Positions 46,101 through 53,600 of a stretch of 64,000 nucleotides of DNA are shown piece by piece. The first letter of the stretch is position 1. Each line of letters begins with the position of its first letter. The notes beneath the pieces are model-generated. The model was given only the letters and a program-made list of their open reading frames with translations, had not been told where the DNA came from and made no database searches. This DNA is from Flavobacterium lipolyticum (lineage in GTDB: Bacteria; Bacteroidota; Bacteroidia; Flavobacteriales; Flavobacteriaceae): the NCBI RefSeq assembly GCF_020905335.1, contig NZ_JAJJMN010000001.1, positions 2,604,001 through 2,668,000 of the forward strand. The letters are read 5' to 3'. The translations under genes were made by a program, and so were the position numbers.

Positions 46101-47156
46101 GTGCCTCAACATAAAGAACTAACTTTAATAAAAGGTGGAAAATTAACCGGAAATGGCGGAGTAGGTTCAATCATCAATTATAGTTTTACGGTTAAGAATA
46201 CCGGAAATGTAGTACTCACCAATGTGGTGGTAACCGATCCGATGTTAACAGCGACAACCATTGCTGTTTCTCCTAATGTACTCGCACCGGGAGCAACAGG
46301 AACAGCCACAGCATCGTATACCGTAAATATTGCAGACGTTGCCAAAGGAGTAGTAATCAATTCGGCACTTGCAATTGGAGATGACCCTCAGGGGAATCCA
46401 GTTACCGATATCTCCGATAGCGATGATCCCACTTTAATCGGTGATGATGATCCAACGGTTGTTAATTTAAGCCTTAAACCTTCTATTGCACTGATCAAAA
46501 CGGCTACTTTTAATGATGAAAACAAAAATGGATATGCTGAGGTAGGGGAAACAGTTACGTATCGCTTTAGCATAACCAATACCGGAAATATTATACTCGT
46601 AAATGTTGTCGTTAAAGATCCTAAACCTGGAGTAATTATTACCGGTGATCCGGTGATTTTAAAACAAGGAGAGACAAATTCTAATAACTTTGTTGGAACC
46701 TATGTTTTAACAGCTGCTGATCTCGAGGCAGGGTCTGTAGAAAATCAGGCTGAGGTGAGTGCCGTCAGCCCGGACGGGCAAATTGCAAAAGACTTGTCTG
46801 ATGGAAATTCTATTTTAGGAGACAATCCTACCGTACTGCCATTAGATGCTTGTAAAATTACAGTTCACAATGCATTTTCACCTAACAATGATGGGATCAA
46901 TGAAGTTTTTAAAATTGATGGGGTCGAATGTTATCCTGATGTAACGGTAGAAATTTATGACCGTTGGGGAGTTCTGGTTTATGATGCTCATGGTTATAAT
47001 AATACGTCAGTTGCCTTTAGAGGAATTTCAGAAGGAAGGGCAACTGTGAATAAACAAAAAGGATTACCGGTTGGTACTTATTTTTACGTGATTACGTATA
47101 AAACGTATTTAAACGAACCGGTAAGTTTAATGGGGTATTTGTATTTTTCTAAATAA
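34185..47156 (+). CDS. Giant modular adhesin-like protein 1 with T9SS type B sorting domain (about 4323 aa)
   Basis: The chosen ATG 34185 gives a signal peptide (MKLNYSDKLHKGLNKTLFFF... ending FSQ). Then come, in order: 16 PKD/Ig-like modules of about 85 residues (34270-38560; signature AGPDQTVC near the start and VFRWTV near the end), 11 Ig-like modules (about 38570-41660; signature ICSGG...YQWQSS), a short linker, about 12 modules with INGY, LTNDTLNG, PAGTPAG and YxICExxNPxNC (about 41900-45730), three DUF11-like repeats (about 45730-46840; YSFVITNTGTLDL), and the gliding-motility C-terminal domain ([40 protein letters not shown]). The last domain targets it to the cell surface through T9SS. 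It is a candidate adhesin; a ligand cannot be named. Confidence 0.93.
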   Translation: MKLNYSDKLHKGLNKTLFFFLFVLPVYTFSQNCTVNANADRTICPGGATALPPDQFYLLGTANTAPGTNFMDAPKWSQIGGPAVQIDDPNALQTLIKGAIPGNSYTFRLTAKCGDDSTIFDDVVVTVSPLTRANAGPDQTYCQGTYPLNGNTVGGTETGTWSIVGNNNAGVTINNPNSPTSTISVSGNSSGSTTLRWTITNASCTSTDDVVISSLGGRMPVTAGADITLSNCYSATQTVTLNGSFGGSTPGQQQGTWTVVSGPGIPTFTNANQNNTTVTGLLEGTYVFRWTVAGTCANGMDEVTVVVPPPTADVTNVSGSTAYFCDGRTSTILQGTIPRYVNESVQWTQTGGPTAVIQNPTSPSTAVSGMTTLGIYTFLYTLTNSVTNCVTTANYVVVLEDIISISGGPDQVLGCNESEATIPVTFAGNGQMSWQIVSGPSINPILNPPYPSFPTPPVNFSGNSLTISQLTFSGTYVVRLIKAPNQGSQCETVNDNVTLVVSATPTTSSAGTMQIVPCNSTSGTLAGNLVVRGKGKWSQISGPSSVTFSDVNSPTTTVSPLINGAYKFRWTISGGEACEVSQSTSEVLVSSVAPTAANAGPDQAVCFGAKVQLQGNAIQNSENGTWTVSPSAGVIISDPGDPNTKVSGLAANTTYTFTWTIVNGCGTSADTVDVVTNGTEGADADAGAAQCFPTGTSTITLNGNDPAPGTGIWTQTTGTPVTITNPTQYNTTVTGLSDGDYTFKWTVSNVGCADGEDSVGITIAPDITVAQAGPGQRLCANNTTVTGNAPASGESGLWELVSGGDGPVITNPTSPTTTITGLTSGSWVFKWTISRGFCVSTSATVQLNVDEGPSPAIAGPDQTVCNQNSVTLGATPPVIGNGIWSLVSGPNSPVFSDARAANSTLSGLITGEYILEWTTSTGINCPTNQDQMTVKVTEVAAAGSDYATCLEGPLYLTGNPNSTGTWTYVSGGAGVPTITTTSNNSAAVTNLIPGVYVFRYTIAAQGLCPETSDDIQVTVNGQITTPPNAGPDQEFCDVGAGGFQLAASVPDPGTTGKWTLLFGPGTGSFVNDTNPNTMFINPGYGFYVFNWTVSSGTCSESDQIRIENSEPPSQAIAGGDKSICGSVTDLTAIPPLAGVGKWAQVSGPTTAVFSSDIMPTTTVSNLTQTGGVYVFSWTVSNGALCPSTTDSVQITVTADLTVPNAGPDQTICESDSATLAANVIAVGTGQWSISSGPAGIFSAASSPTSTFTPSASGTYVLRWTATNLSCQFFDELTLTVNPLPSTSNAGTPISICEFQTLTLAANTPIIGTGLWTQVSGPVTVSFTDATSPTTTVLGTQAGNYVFRWTITSGVCASSSSTVSVTVNALPPLANAGADQTICNTGTATLNGNNPVTGTGVWTFVTNPGGTAVITNANAFNTTVTNISVGTTRLKWTISNGSCNSYTDEVNIVRPSDLVLPALTSDTTICEGGTTTFTASPTGSIAPYTYQWQTSANGVTGWANISGQTNASFSTNNALTTGDYYYRVMVSSTCTQVTSNVAKLTIIADPVVTIQPTGSTICSGDTHTMTVAATTTNTAAGTIGYQWQSSVNGTSGWTNVSGGSGANTATYTTAALTSNLYFRAQITQSGSGCETFSNAALVNVARITTQPATPAAICVGGIVSITIAATLDGGAGTLSYQWQSNSGAGFVNETNGTATTANFTSDVLNVTTQFRCLITSSTTNCVLTSNTVTATVVADPAISVPPTGRIVCSGGAFTLSVTGTGGTPSLNYQWYSSSDNISFAQISGATSSTYTTPALTQDTYYRVDVSATGNGCGLVSSNSVLVDVIPDPVVNQQPIGNTICSGATHTMTVVASGDPLGGTLIYQWERSANGTTGWANTTGGSGATTAAYTTGALTSTFYYRVRVRQAANGCEVYSDAVAVFVATIATQPVTPVAICVGGIVNISISASLNGGTGSLSYQWQSNSGSGFVNETNATATTANFTSDILNATTQFRCLVTSSTTNCTLTSNTVTATVVPDPSITVQPTGATICSGGNHTLSVTGANGTPTLTYQWYSSTNNATFTAISGATAATYATPALTQTTYYKVEVSASGNGCNTITSNVATVTVLSAITIVTQPVFKTNICSGSNATLNVVVAGGSGNYVYQWKSSAALAGPFTDISGANSASYTTPNLTVTTFYQVAISDPTQGCIPILSSIASVIIPSITTQPVNPNTVCVGGTVLMSTAASANNGSASFTYQWQRSPDGVNGWADITGEIRAQNPNYLTGPLSVTTYYRCVITSSNPNCTLITNVVVASVIPDPTIGIQPVSGNICEGGVFTMTSTAQNGSGNFTYQWQKSLDGTTGWANVTDGSGANTTTYTTGFVNADAYYRLNVTDSGVGCGTINSNPAKVDVFEIPIISTQPKDGEACINETHTFTVVAAGNISGSPILYQWQSAAALAGPYTDVTAGVGGTTASYTTPAYATAGNRYFRVMISQAESGCRTFSNQVTLQVFNLPTAPVGAVTEQPSCTIATGTVNITNPDLGTGYEYSSDGTIFQASNVFTGLPSGNVTIYVRRVGLNTCISSGTIFTIFNRICAVPENFASISGDTGGSTAPHSILDSDTINGVILNPSSVNVTINSISSYLTYDFNPLSRTISVAPGTPAGDYTLTYTICEIVNPGNPSDPSNFKNCSTATEVISVTTAGIDAKIDIVRYLVNGYTGANNVINALTNDRLASAQATLSNVTLSVVNPALPIDPLVTTVPYLDITTGNVNVPPGTVKGLYEIEYKICEIGVPTNCDTAFILVPVGNALIVANDDKVENINGYLGQMNAANALTNDSLNGVPITAANFDEITITQNIAATPLYPGANVPVFSSATGSISIPAGTPANTYFITYTICEKLNPTNCADASIAVVVKAAPLIVNDDQVNNVNGYEGGVDVINVYTNAAGADTFDGQVININLANLLTPSILTPAQPKVPGAPVPELDVSLGFVTVPPGTPAGQYQIKYQICEDLNPGNCDDAIVIINVVAPIIEAIDDTVLNVNGYDGADDIINIYDNDLLNGGMLDLPDITTTVISTPAAINGGPVPTLDSVTGLVDVPPGTPAGEYKFVYKICENLNPTNCDQAVVTIIVVPAPIDAVDDANFAPINGFVGDPNALNALNNDTLNGLAVIPSEVTITNIIPATPINGGLVPVLNATTGNVSVPPGTAAGIYFIGYQLNEKLNLSNNDAAIITVEVSAPLIVANDDTIANVNGYVTTNNAIDVLLNDTLNGTAANISKVNITVDVPATPINGGPVPVLEPLTGFVRIPAGTPAGDYEIKYHICEKINPLNCDNATVFINVTGAQIDAVNDAVANINGFTGAVNVLNALTNDTLNGAAVIPSQVTISNVVPATPINGGAVPVLNPSNGNVNVPAGTAAGTYTIQYRLNENLNPANFDTATITIDVIAPTIVANADNAGTINGYTGGTNIINAITNDRLNGSDIQLVNIDITSVSGITPTGYVSGNPVPVLNTATGNVDVPAGTSAGIYVIHYRICEKLNPSNCSEADITVNVIAPIIDANNDFASNINGYVGANNVVNTLTNDALNGVTAQATLVNISVLSTTPPPTSTNGIVPVLNTTTGNVNVPPGTSAGTYFIQYQICEKLNPTNCDQATIIIIVNAPPIVAEDDTITNANGLSGINNVLNAFTNNDTYNGVLLTDVSLINPTIISGATSINGGLVPVLDLATGFVSIPAGTPVGTYQIRYRICDKLNPANCDDAIITIVVAVPTIVANDDAADNINGLTGASNVLNAYANDTLNGTTILQTNINSTLITAANSINGAAVPVLNILTGAVDVPAGTAAGIYSIVYKICDKLNPSNCDEAVIKITVAQPSIQLLKQGVFVDSNGDGYAQPGEQIRYSFVITNTGTLDLNNVVVTDPKANITGTPIAVLGVGQSNTTSYKGTYVLTQADINLGYVENQALVTAQPTSGSAIQDLSDSNDLTLIGPNDPTITPVPQHKELTLIKGGKLTGNGGVGSIINYSFTVKNTGNVVLTNVVVTDPMLTATTIAVSPNVLAPGATGTATASYTVNIADVAKGVVINSALAIGDDPQGNPVTDISDSDDPTLIGDDDPTVVNLSLKPSIALIKTATFNDENKNGYAEVGETVTYRFSITNTGNIILVNVVVKDPKPGVIITGDPVILKQGETNSNNFVGTYVLTAADLEAGSVENQAEVSAVSPDGQIAKDLSDGNSILGDNPTVLPLDACKITVHNAFSPNNDGINEVFKIDGVECYPDVTVEIYDRWGVLVYDAHGYNNTSVAFRGISEGRATVNKQKGLPVGTYFYVITYKTYLNEPVSLMGYLYFSK
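38840..40520 (+). repeat. Two copies of a three-module Ig-like block inside giant protein 1
   Basis: The Ig-like modules starting near 38840, 39127 and 39410 (ICSGDTHTM, ICVGGIVSI, VCSGGAFTL) recur in the same order near 39684, 39970 and 40255 (ICSGATHTM, ICVGGIVNI, ICSGGNHTL). The shift is about 843 bp, so the block was duplicated as a unit of three modules and later diverged. Confidence 0.75.
41900..45730 (+). repeat. Paired-cysteine repeat modules in giant protein 1 (about 12)
   Basis: Each module is about 105 residues and reads roughly IVANDDxxxNINGYTG, NxLTNDTLNG, PVLNxxTGNVxVPAGTxAG, YxICExxNPxNCDxA. Two modules (ending near 43810 and 44430) lack both cysteines and read YQLNEKLNLSNND and YRLNENLNPANFD. 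The same module type occurs in giant protein 2. Confidence 0.85.
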
Positions 47157-47188
47157 TATAAAATACTGAAAAACAGTATCTTGCAATA

Positions 47189-47222
47189 AAAAAAAGCGCA
47201 ACAATGTTGCGCTTTTTTTTAT
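47189..47222 (+). terminator. Terminator of giant gene 1
   Basis: AAAAAGCGCAAC (47191-47202), loop AAT and GTTGCGCTTTTT form a perfect stem followed by T. Confidence 0.93.
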
Positions 47223-47636
47223 TGCAATTTTGTCATTATATTCTTTAAAAGTGTAATATATACATAATATAGCTCCTCATTTTTACCGCTTCGTTATCAA
47301 ATAGTCATTTTTTTTGTAGTCAAAAGAGTATTAGGGTTTATAAAAAATGTCATTCATCGTTAATTCGGGTAGTTTGTCGAAAAATATAGCTGATAACCAG
47401 TTGTTTGCATATTTTCGCGCCTCCAAAAACTACTAATTTAACCAAAAGACATTTTGTGTCTTGAACCTATATACCTATGGTCCAAACGCTACCCTTTTTT
47501 GATAAAGCTTTTAAAAAGCACTTTTTAAGACTTCAAAAAACCATTCCTGTTTTTTTCTCGTATTTATCCAATGTGCTGAAAACCACTATTGTTTTTTCAG
47601 TATCTGGTATTTCTATTTCTAAAAACCCAGTTGTTT
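47223..47636. other. Long leader/intergenic region before giant gene 2
   Basis: About 410 bp separate the terminator from the ATG at 47637. A possible -7 element, TATTTTCG near 47411, is imperfect. A 55-codon frame (47477-47643, MVQTLPFFDKAFKKHFL...) ends 7 bases inside giant gene 2. No RNA gene or other coding signal was recognised. Confidence 0.5.
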
Positions 47637-50600
47637 ATGTGTAACTTTACTTTTATAAAGAATGTTTTTATAACATTTTCTTTTTTATTATTATCTGTAA
47701 ATACAATTTCTGGGCAATGTCTCCCAGGGCAAATGCCTTCCAGTACTACCACTCATGTATATGCTGCAAGCGTAACGTCAAATACAGGTGTCGCTAATGG
47801 AACGAATGCAATAGGAAGTGACGATAATACTGTGGCCACTTTTGACAGTAGTAGTGATGTGCTTGTTCTTGATATGGGCACTACTATTAATAGCGGTACT
47901 TCTGTAAAAGTTAATGGAGGCGATGGGGGGAAACTTGATTTACGTGTTAGGGCAGGTACTACTGGTGCATGGACCTCTGTTGGAACCGATTTATCATTAG
48001 ATTATACTTTTTCATCTCCTATTAATTGGAGATACATAGAGGTCAAAAGAGGGAGTAATTTTAGTGGAAATGTAACGTTGAGTTCTATCGATGCTTCGGT
48101 AGTCACTACAACATGCGTTATAGATCCAAATTTTACAGTTGATACAGATGCTGATGGAGTACCGGATTGGAAAGATTTAGATGATGATAATGATGGTATT
48201 CTCGATACCGTTGAATGTTTAGGCTGCTCTGTTAAGTTTGCAAATGGAGGATTTGAAGATCCGGTAATTGCGGGTAGTACCTATACTTTGTTAAACCAAA
48301 CGGCTGTTCCCGGTTGGAATACTACTGCTACTGATGGCCATATCGAAATTTGGAAATCTGGATTTATGGGGGTTCCTGCTGCTGAAGGAAATCAATTTGT
48401 AGAACTTAATGCCAATCAGGTTTCTACTCTTTATCAAGAGTTTTGTTTAAATGGAGCCGGAGGTACTGTTACCTGGTCTTTAAAGCACAGAGGAAGGGAA
48501 GGCACTGACATTGCAAGTGTTAACATGGGAGAAACTGTAGCAACAGCAACCGAACAAGTTAGAATGTCAGATGGTAATTCGTCGTGGGGATCCTACTCAG
48601 GGACGTATACCATCGCACCGGGAAAAACGGTACTTGTAATTGCTTTTAAATCTATTTCATCAAATGGGTCGAGTGGTGCTTCATCTGTAGGAAATTTTCT
48701 GGATGATATAAAAATAACGATTAATGAGTCTTGTGCAGATACAGACGGAGATGGTATTCCTAATTCATTAGAAACAGATAGTGATAATGATGGCTGTACT
48801 GATGCAAACGAATACTATAATAATACAACTGCAGACGGAGGTGATGGAGGTGCCTATGGTGTCGGAAAGCCGGCAGTTGATCTTAACGGGAAAGTAACTG
48901 CAGCATCCTATACCGGTAGTTACACAAATGTTACAAAAGCAACAAAAGTTACTGTAACAACTCCTCCGGCTAATCAAACGGTAGCGATTTGTAAATCAGC
49001 AACTTTCTCGGTGGTAGCAAATGCCGCTAATGCTATATCTTATACAAATGGAGTACCAAATTATACAGTTCCGCCAGCTACGGATGTTTCGGGTTCTATA
49101 ACATATCAATGGCAGGAAAATGGAGTTAACTTAACGAATACCGGGGTATATAGTGGAACCACTACAGCTAATTTAGGAATTTCAAATGTATCCGGATTAA
49201 ATGGAAAAATATATACTGTAATTGTTAAACATCCGGATAATGTTTGTTTTAGCGCATCGCCTAATGCAACATTAACGGTAGCTCCGTTGCCGGCAGCACC
49301 AACTATTGGAACCATAACACAACCAACGTGTACGGTTTCAACCGGAAGTGTTGTCTTAAGCGGATTACCGACTGGAAATTGGACGATTACAAGATCGCCT
49401 GGAAATGTAACGACTACAGGAACAGGAGCAAGTACAACTATCACAGGTCTTCCGGCTTCGGGAACCTATACTTTTAGAGTGACCAATGCAGATGGATGTT
49501 CTTCAGCAGCTTCATCGAATGTCGTAATTAATGCACAGCCAGTTGCTCCGGTAGCTCCGGTAGCGACTGCTGCAACTGTGATAACTTGTAACAGCTTTAC
49601 CGCTAATTGGAATGCTGCTGCGGGGGCGACTTCATATGGATTGTCAGTCTCTAACAATAGTAATTTTAGTTCTCATGTCAGCACTAATTTAGATGGCAGG
49701 GATTTGGGGAATACTGCTACTTCATACAGCGTTACAGGATTAGCTCCCGGAACTTATTTTTACAGAGTTTGGTCCTACAATAGTTGTACAACAGGTGTTG
49801 TTTCTAATGTAATTCAGGTTACTTTAAATCCGGCGGTTTCTATAGCGCCATTCTCACCCACAACATCTAGTCGTTGTCAGGGAGCCGGAACAGTAACAAG
49901 AACGACTACAGCTACTAATGCAACAGGAATCACATATAGCCTCGATGCAGGAAGTCTTGCAGGAGGAAATACAATAGATGCGGTAACCGGAACAGTTACT
50001 TATGCAGCAACATGGTCGGGCACAACTACAATCACTGCAAGTGCAGCAGGCTGTAATGGCCCTGTAACCACCACTCATGTAGTTACGGTGAATGCGTTTG
50101 CAGGCACTGCCAATAATACCACTCCAACTACTGCTATTTGCGAAACGGCTACCAAAACCTTAACTGCTACACCTGCGGGAGGTACCTGGAGCATTGTTTC
50201 AGGAGGCGGAAGTATTACAGGATCGGTTTACACCCCAGCTGATGTTACAGCAGATACAGCGGTAACGATAAGATACACGGTTGCTTCTAACGGAAGTTGT
50301 GCTGCTAGCAGTTCAGATGTTACCTTCACGGTGAATGCGTTTGCAGGCACCGCTAATAATACCACTCCAACTACAGCCATTTGTGAGACTGCTACCAAAA
50401 CCTTAACTGCTACACCGGCAGGAGGTACCTGGAGCATTGTTTCAGGAGGCGGAAGCATCACTGGTTCAGTTTATACACCAGCTGATGTTACAGCAGATAC
50501 AGCGGTAACGATAAGATACACGGTTGCTTCTAACGGAAGTTGTGCCGCTAGCAGTTCAGATGTTACCTTCACGGTGAATGCGTTTGCAGGTACCGCCAAT

Positions 50601-53600
50601 AATACCACTCCAACGACCGCTATTTGCGAAACGGCTACCAAAACCTTAACTGCTACACCAGCAGGAGGTACGTGGAGTATTGTTTCAGGAGGCGGAAGCA
50701 TCACCGGTTCAGTTTATACGCCAGCTGATGTTACAGCAGATACAGCGGTAACGATAAGATACACGGTTGCCTCCAACGGAAGTTGTGCCGCTAGCAGTTC
50801 AGATGTAACCTTCACGGTGAATGCATTTGCAGGTACAGCGACCAATACCACTCCAACTACTGCTATTTGCGAAACGGCTACCAAAACCTTAACTGCTACA
50901 CCTGCAGGAGGTACCTGGAGCATTGTTTCAGGAGGCGGAAGCATCACCGGTTCAGTTTATACTCCGGCAGATGTGAGCACAAACACAAATGTAACGATAA
51001 GATACACTGTGGCATCCAACGGAAGTTGTGCTGCTAGCAGTTCAGATGTTACCTTCACGGTGAATGCGTTTGCCGGCACCGCCAATAATACCACTCCAAC
51101 GACCGCTATTTGTGAAACGGCTACCAAAACCTTAACTGCTACACCGGCAGGAGGTACCTGGAGCATTGTTTCAGGAGGCGGAAGTATCACAGGATCGGTT
51201 TATACGCCAGCTGATGTTACTGCGGATACAGCGGTAACGATAAGATACACGGTTGCTTCTAACGGAAGTTGTGCTGCTAGCAGTTCAGATGTTACCTTCA
51301 CGGTGAATGCATTTGCAGGCACCGCCAATAATACCACTCCAACTACCGCTATTTGTGAAACGGCTACCAAAACCTTAACTGCTACACCTGCAGGAGGTAT
51401 CTGGAGCATTATTTCAGGAGGCGGAAGCATCACCGGTTCAGTTTATACTCCGGCTGATGTTACAGCAAATACAGCGGTAACGATAAGATACACGGTTGCT
51501 TCTAACGGAAGTTGTGCTGCTAGCAGTTCAGATGTTACCTTCACGGTGAATGCTTTTGCAGGCACCGCCAATAATACCACTCCAACTACTGCTATTTGTG
51601 AGACTGCTACCAAAACCTTAACTGCTACACCGGCAGGAGGTACCTGGAGCATTGTTTCAGGAGGCGGAAGTATCACAGGATCGGTTTATACCCCAGCTGA
51701 TGTTACAGCAGATACAGCGGTAACGATAAGATACACGGTTGCTTCTAACGGAAGTTGTGCTGCTAGCAGTTCAGATGTTACCTTCACGGTGAATGCTTTT
51801 GCAGGCACCGCCAATAATACCACTCCAACTACTGCTATTTGTGAGACCGCTACCAAAACCTTAACTGCTACACCGGCAGGAGGTACCTGGAGCATTGTTT
51901 CAGGAGGCGGAAGCATCACAGGATCGGTTTATACTCCAGCTGATGTTACAGCAGATACAGCGGTAACGATAAGATACACAGTTGCTTCTAACGGAAGTTG
52001 TGCTGCTAGCAGTTCAGATGTTACCTTCACGGTAAATGCTTTTGCAGGCACTGCCAATAATACCACTCCAACTACTGCTATTTGTGAGACTGCTACCAAA
52101 ACCTTAACTGCTACACCGGCAGGAGGTACCTGGAGCATTGTTTCAGGAGGCGGAAGCATCACAGGATCGGTTTATACGCCAGCTGATGTTACAGCAGATA
52201 CAGCGGTAACGATAAGATACACGGTTGCTTCTAACGGAAGTTGTGCTGCTAGCAGTTCAGATGTTACCTTCACGGTGAATGCTTTTGCAGGTACAGCGAC
52301 TAATACCACTCCAACTACTGCTATTTGTGAAACTGCAACCAAAACCTTAACTGCTACACCAGCAGGAGGTACCTGGAGCATTGTTTCAGGAGGCGGAAGT
52401 ATCACTGGTTCAGTTTATACCCCGGCAGATGTTACAGCAGATACAGCGGTAACGATAAGATACACGGTTGCTTCTAACGGAAGTTGTGCTGCTACAAGTT
52501 CAGATGTAACCTTCACGGTGAATGCGTTTGCAGGCACTGCCAATAATACCACTCCAACTACTGCTATTTGCGAAACGGCTACCAAAACCTTAACTGCTAC
52601 ACCTGCGGGAGGTACGTGGAGCATTGTTTCAGGAGGCGGAAGCATCACCGGTTCAGTTTATACTCCGGCTGATGTTACAGCAGATACAGCGGTAACGATA
52701 AGATACACGGTTGCTTCTAACGGAAGTTGTGCTGCTAGCAGTTCAGATGTTACCTTCACGGTTAATGCTTTTGCAGGCACTGCCAATAATACCACTCCAA
52801 CGACCGCTATTTGTGAGACTGCTACCAAAACCTTAACTGCTACACCTGCAGGAGGTACGTGGAGCATTGTTTCAGGAGGCGGAAGCATCACAGGATCGGT
52901 TTACACCCCAGCTGATGTTACAGCAGATACAGCGGTAACGATAAGATACACAGTTGCTTCTAACGGAAGTTGTGCTGCTAGCAGTTCAGATGTTACCTTC
53001 ACGGTTAATGCTTTTGCAGGCACTGCCAATAATACCACTCCAACTACTGCTATTTGTGAGACTGCTACCAAAACCTTAACCGCTACACCGGCAGGAGGTA
53101 CGTGGAGCATTGTTTCAGGAGGCGGAAGCATCACAGGATCGGTTTATACGCCAGCTGATGTTACAGCAGATACAGCGGTAACGATAAGATACACGGTTGC
53201 TTCTAACGGAAGTTGTGCTGCTAGCAGTTCAGATGTTACCTTCACGGTGAATGCTTTTGCAGGTACAGCGACTAATACCACTCCAACTACAGCCATTTGT
53301 GAAACTGCAACTAAAACCTTAACTGCTACACCAGCAGGAGGTACCTGGAGCATTGTTTCAGGAGGCGGAAGCATCACAGGATCGGTTTACACGCCAGCTA
53401 ATGTTACAGCAGATACAGCGGTAACGATAAGATACACAGTTGCTTCTAACGGAAGTTGTGCTGCTAGCAGTTCAGATGTTACCTTCACGGTTAATGCTTT
53501 TGCAGGCACTGCCAATAATACCACTCCAACTACTGCTATTTGTGAGACTGCTACCAAAACCTTAACCGCTACACCGGCAGGAGGTACGTGGAGCATTGTT

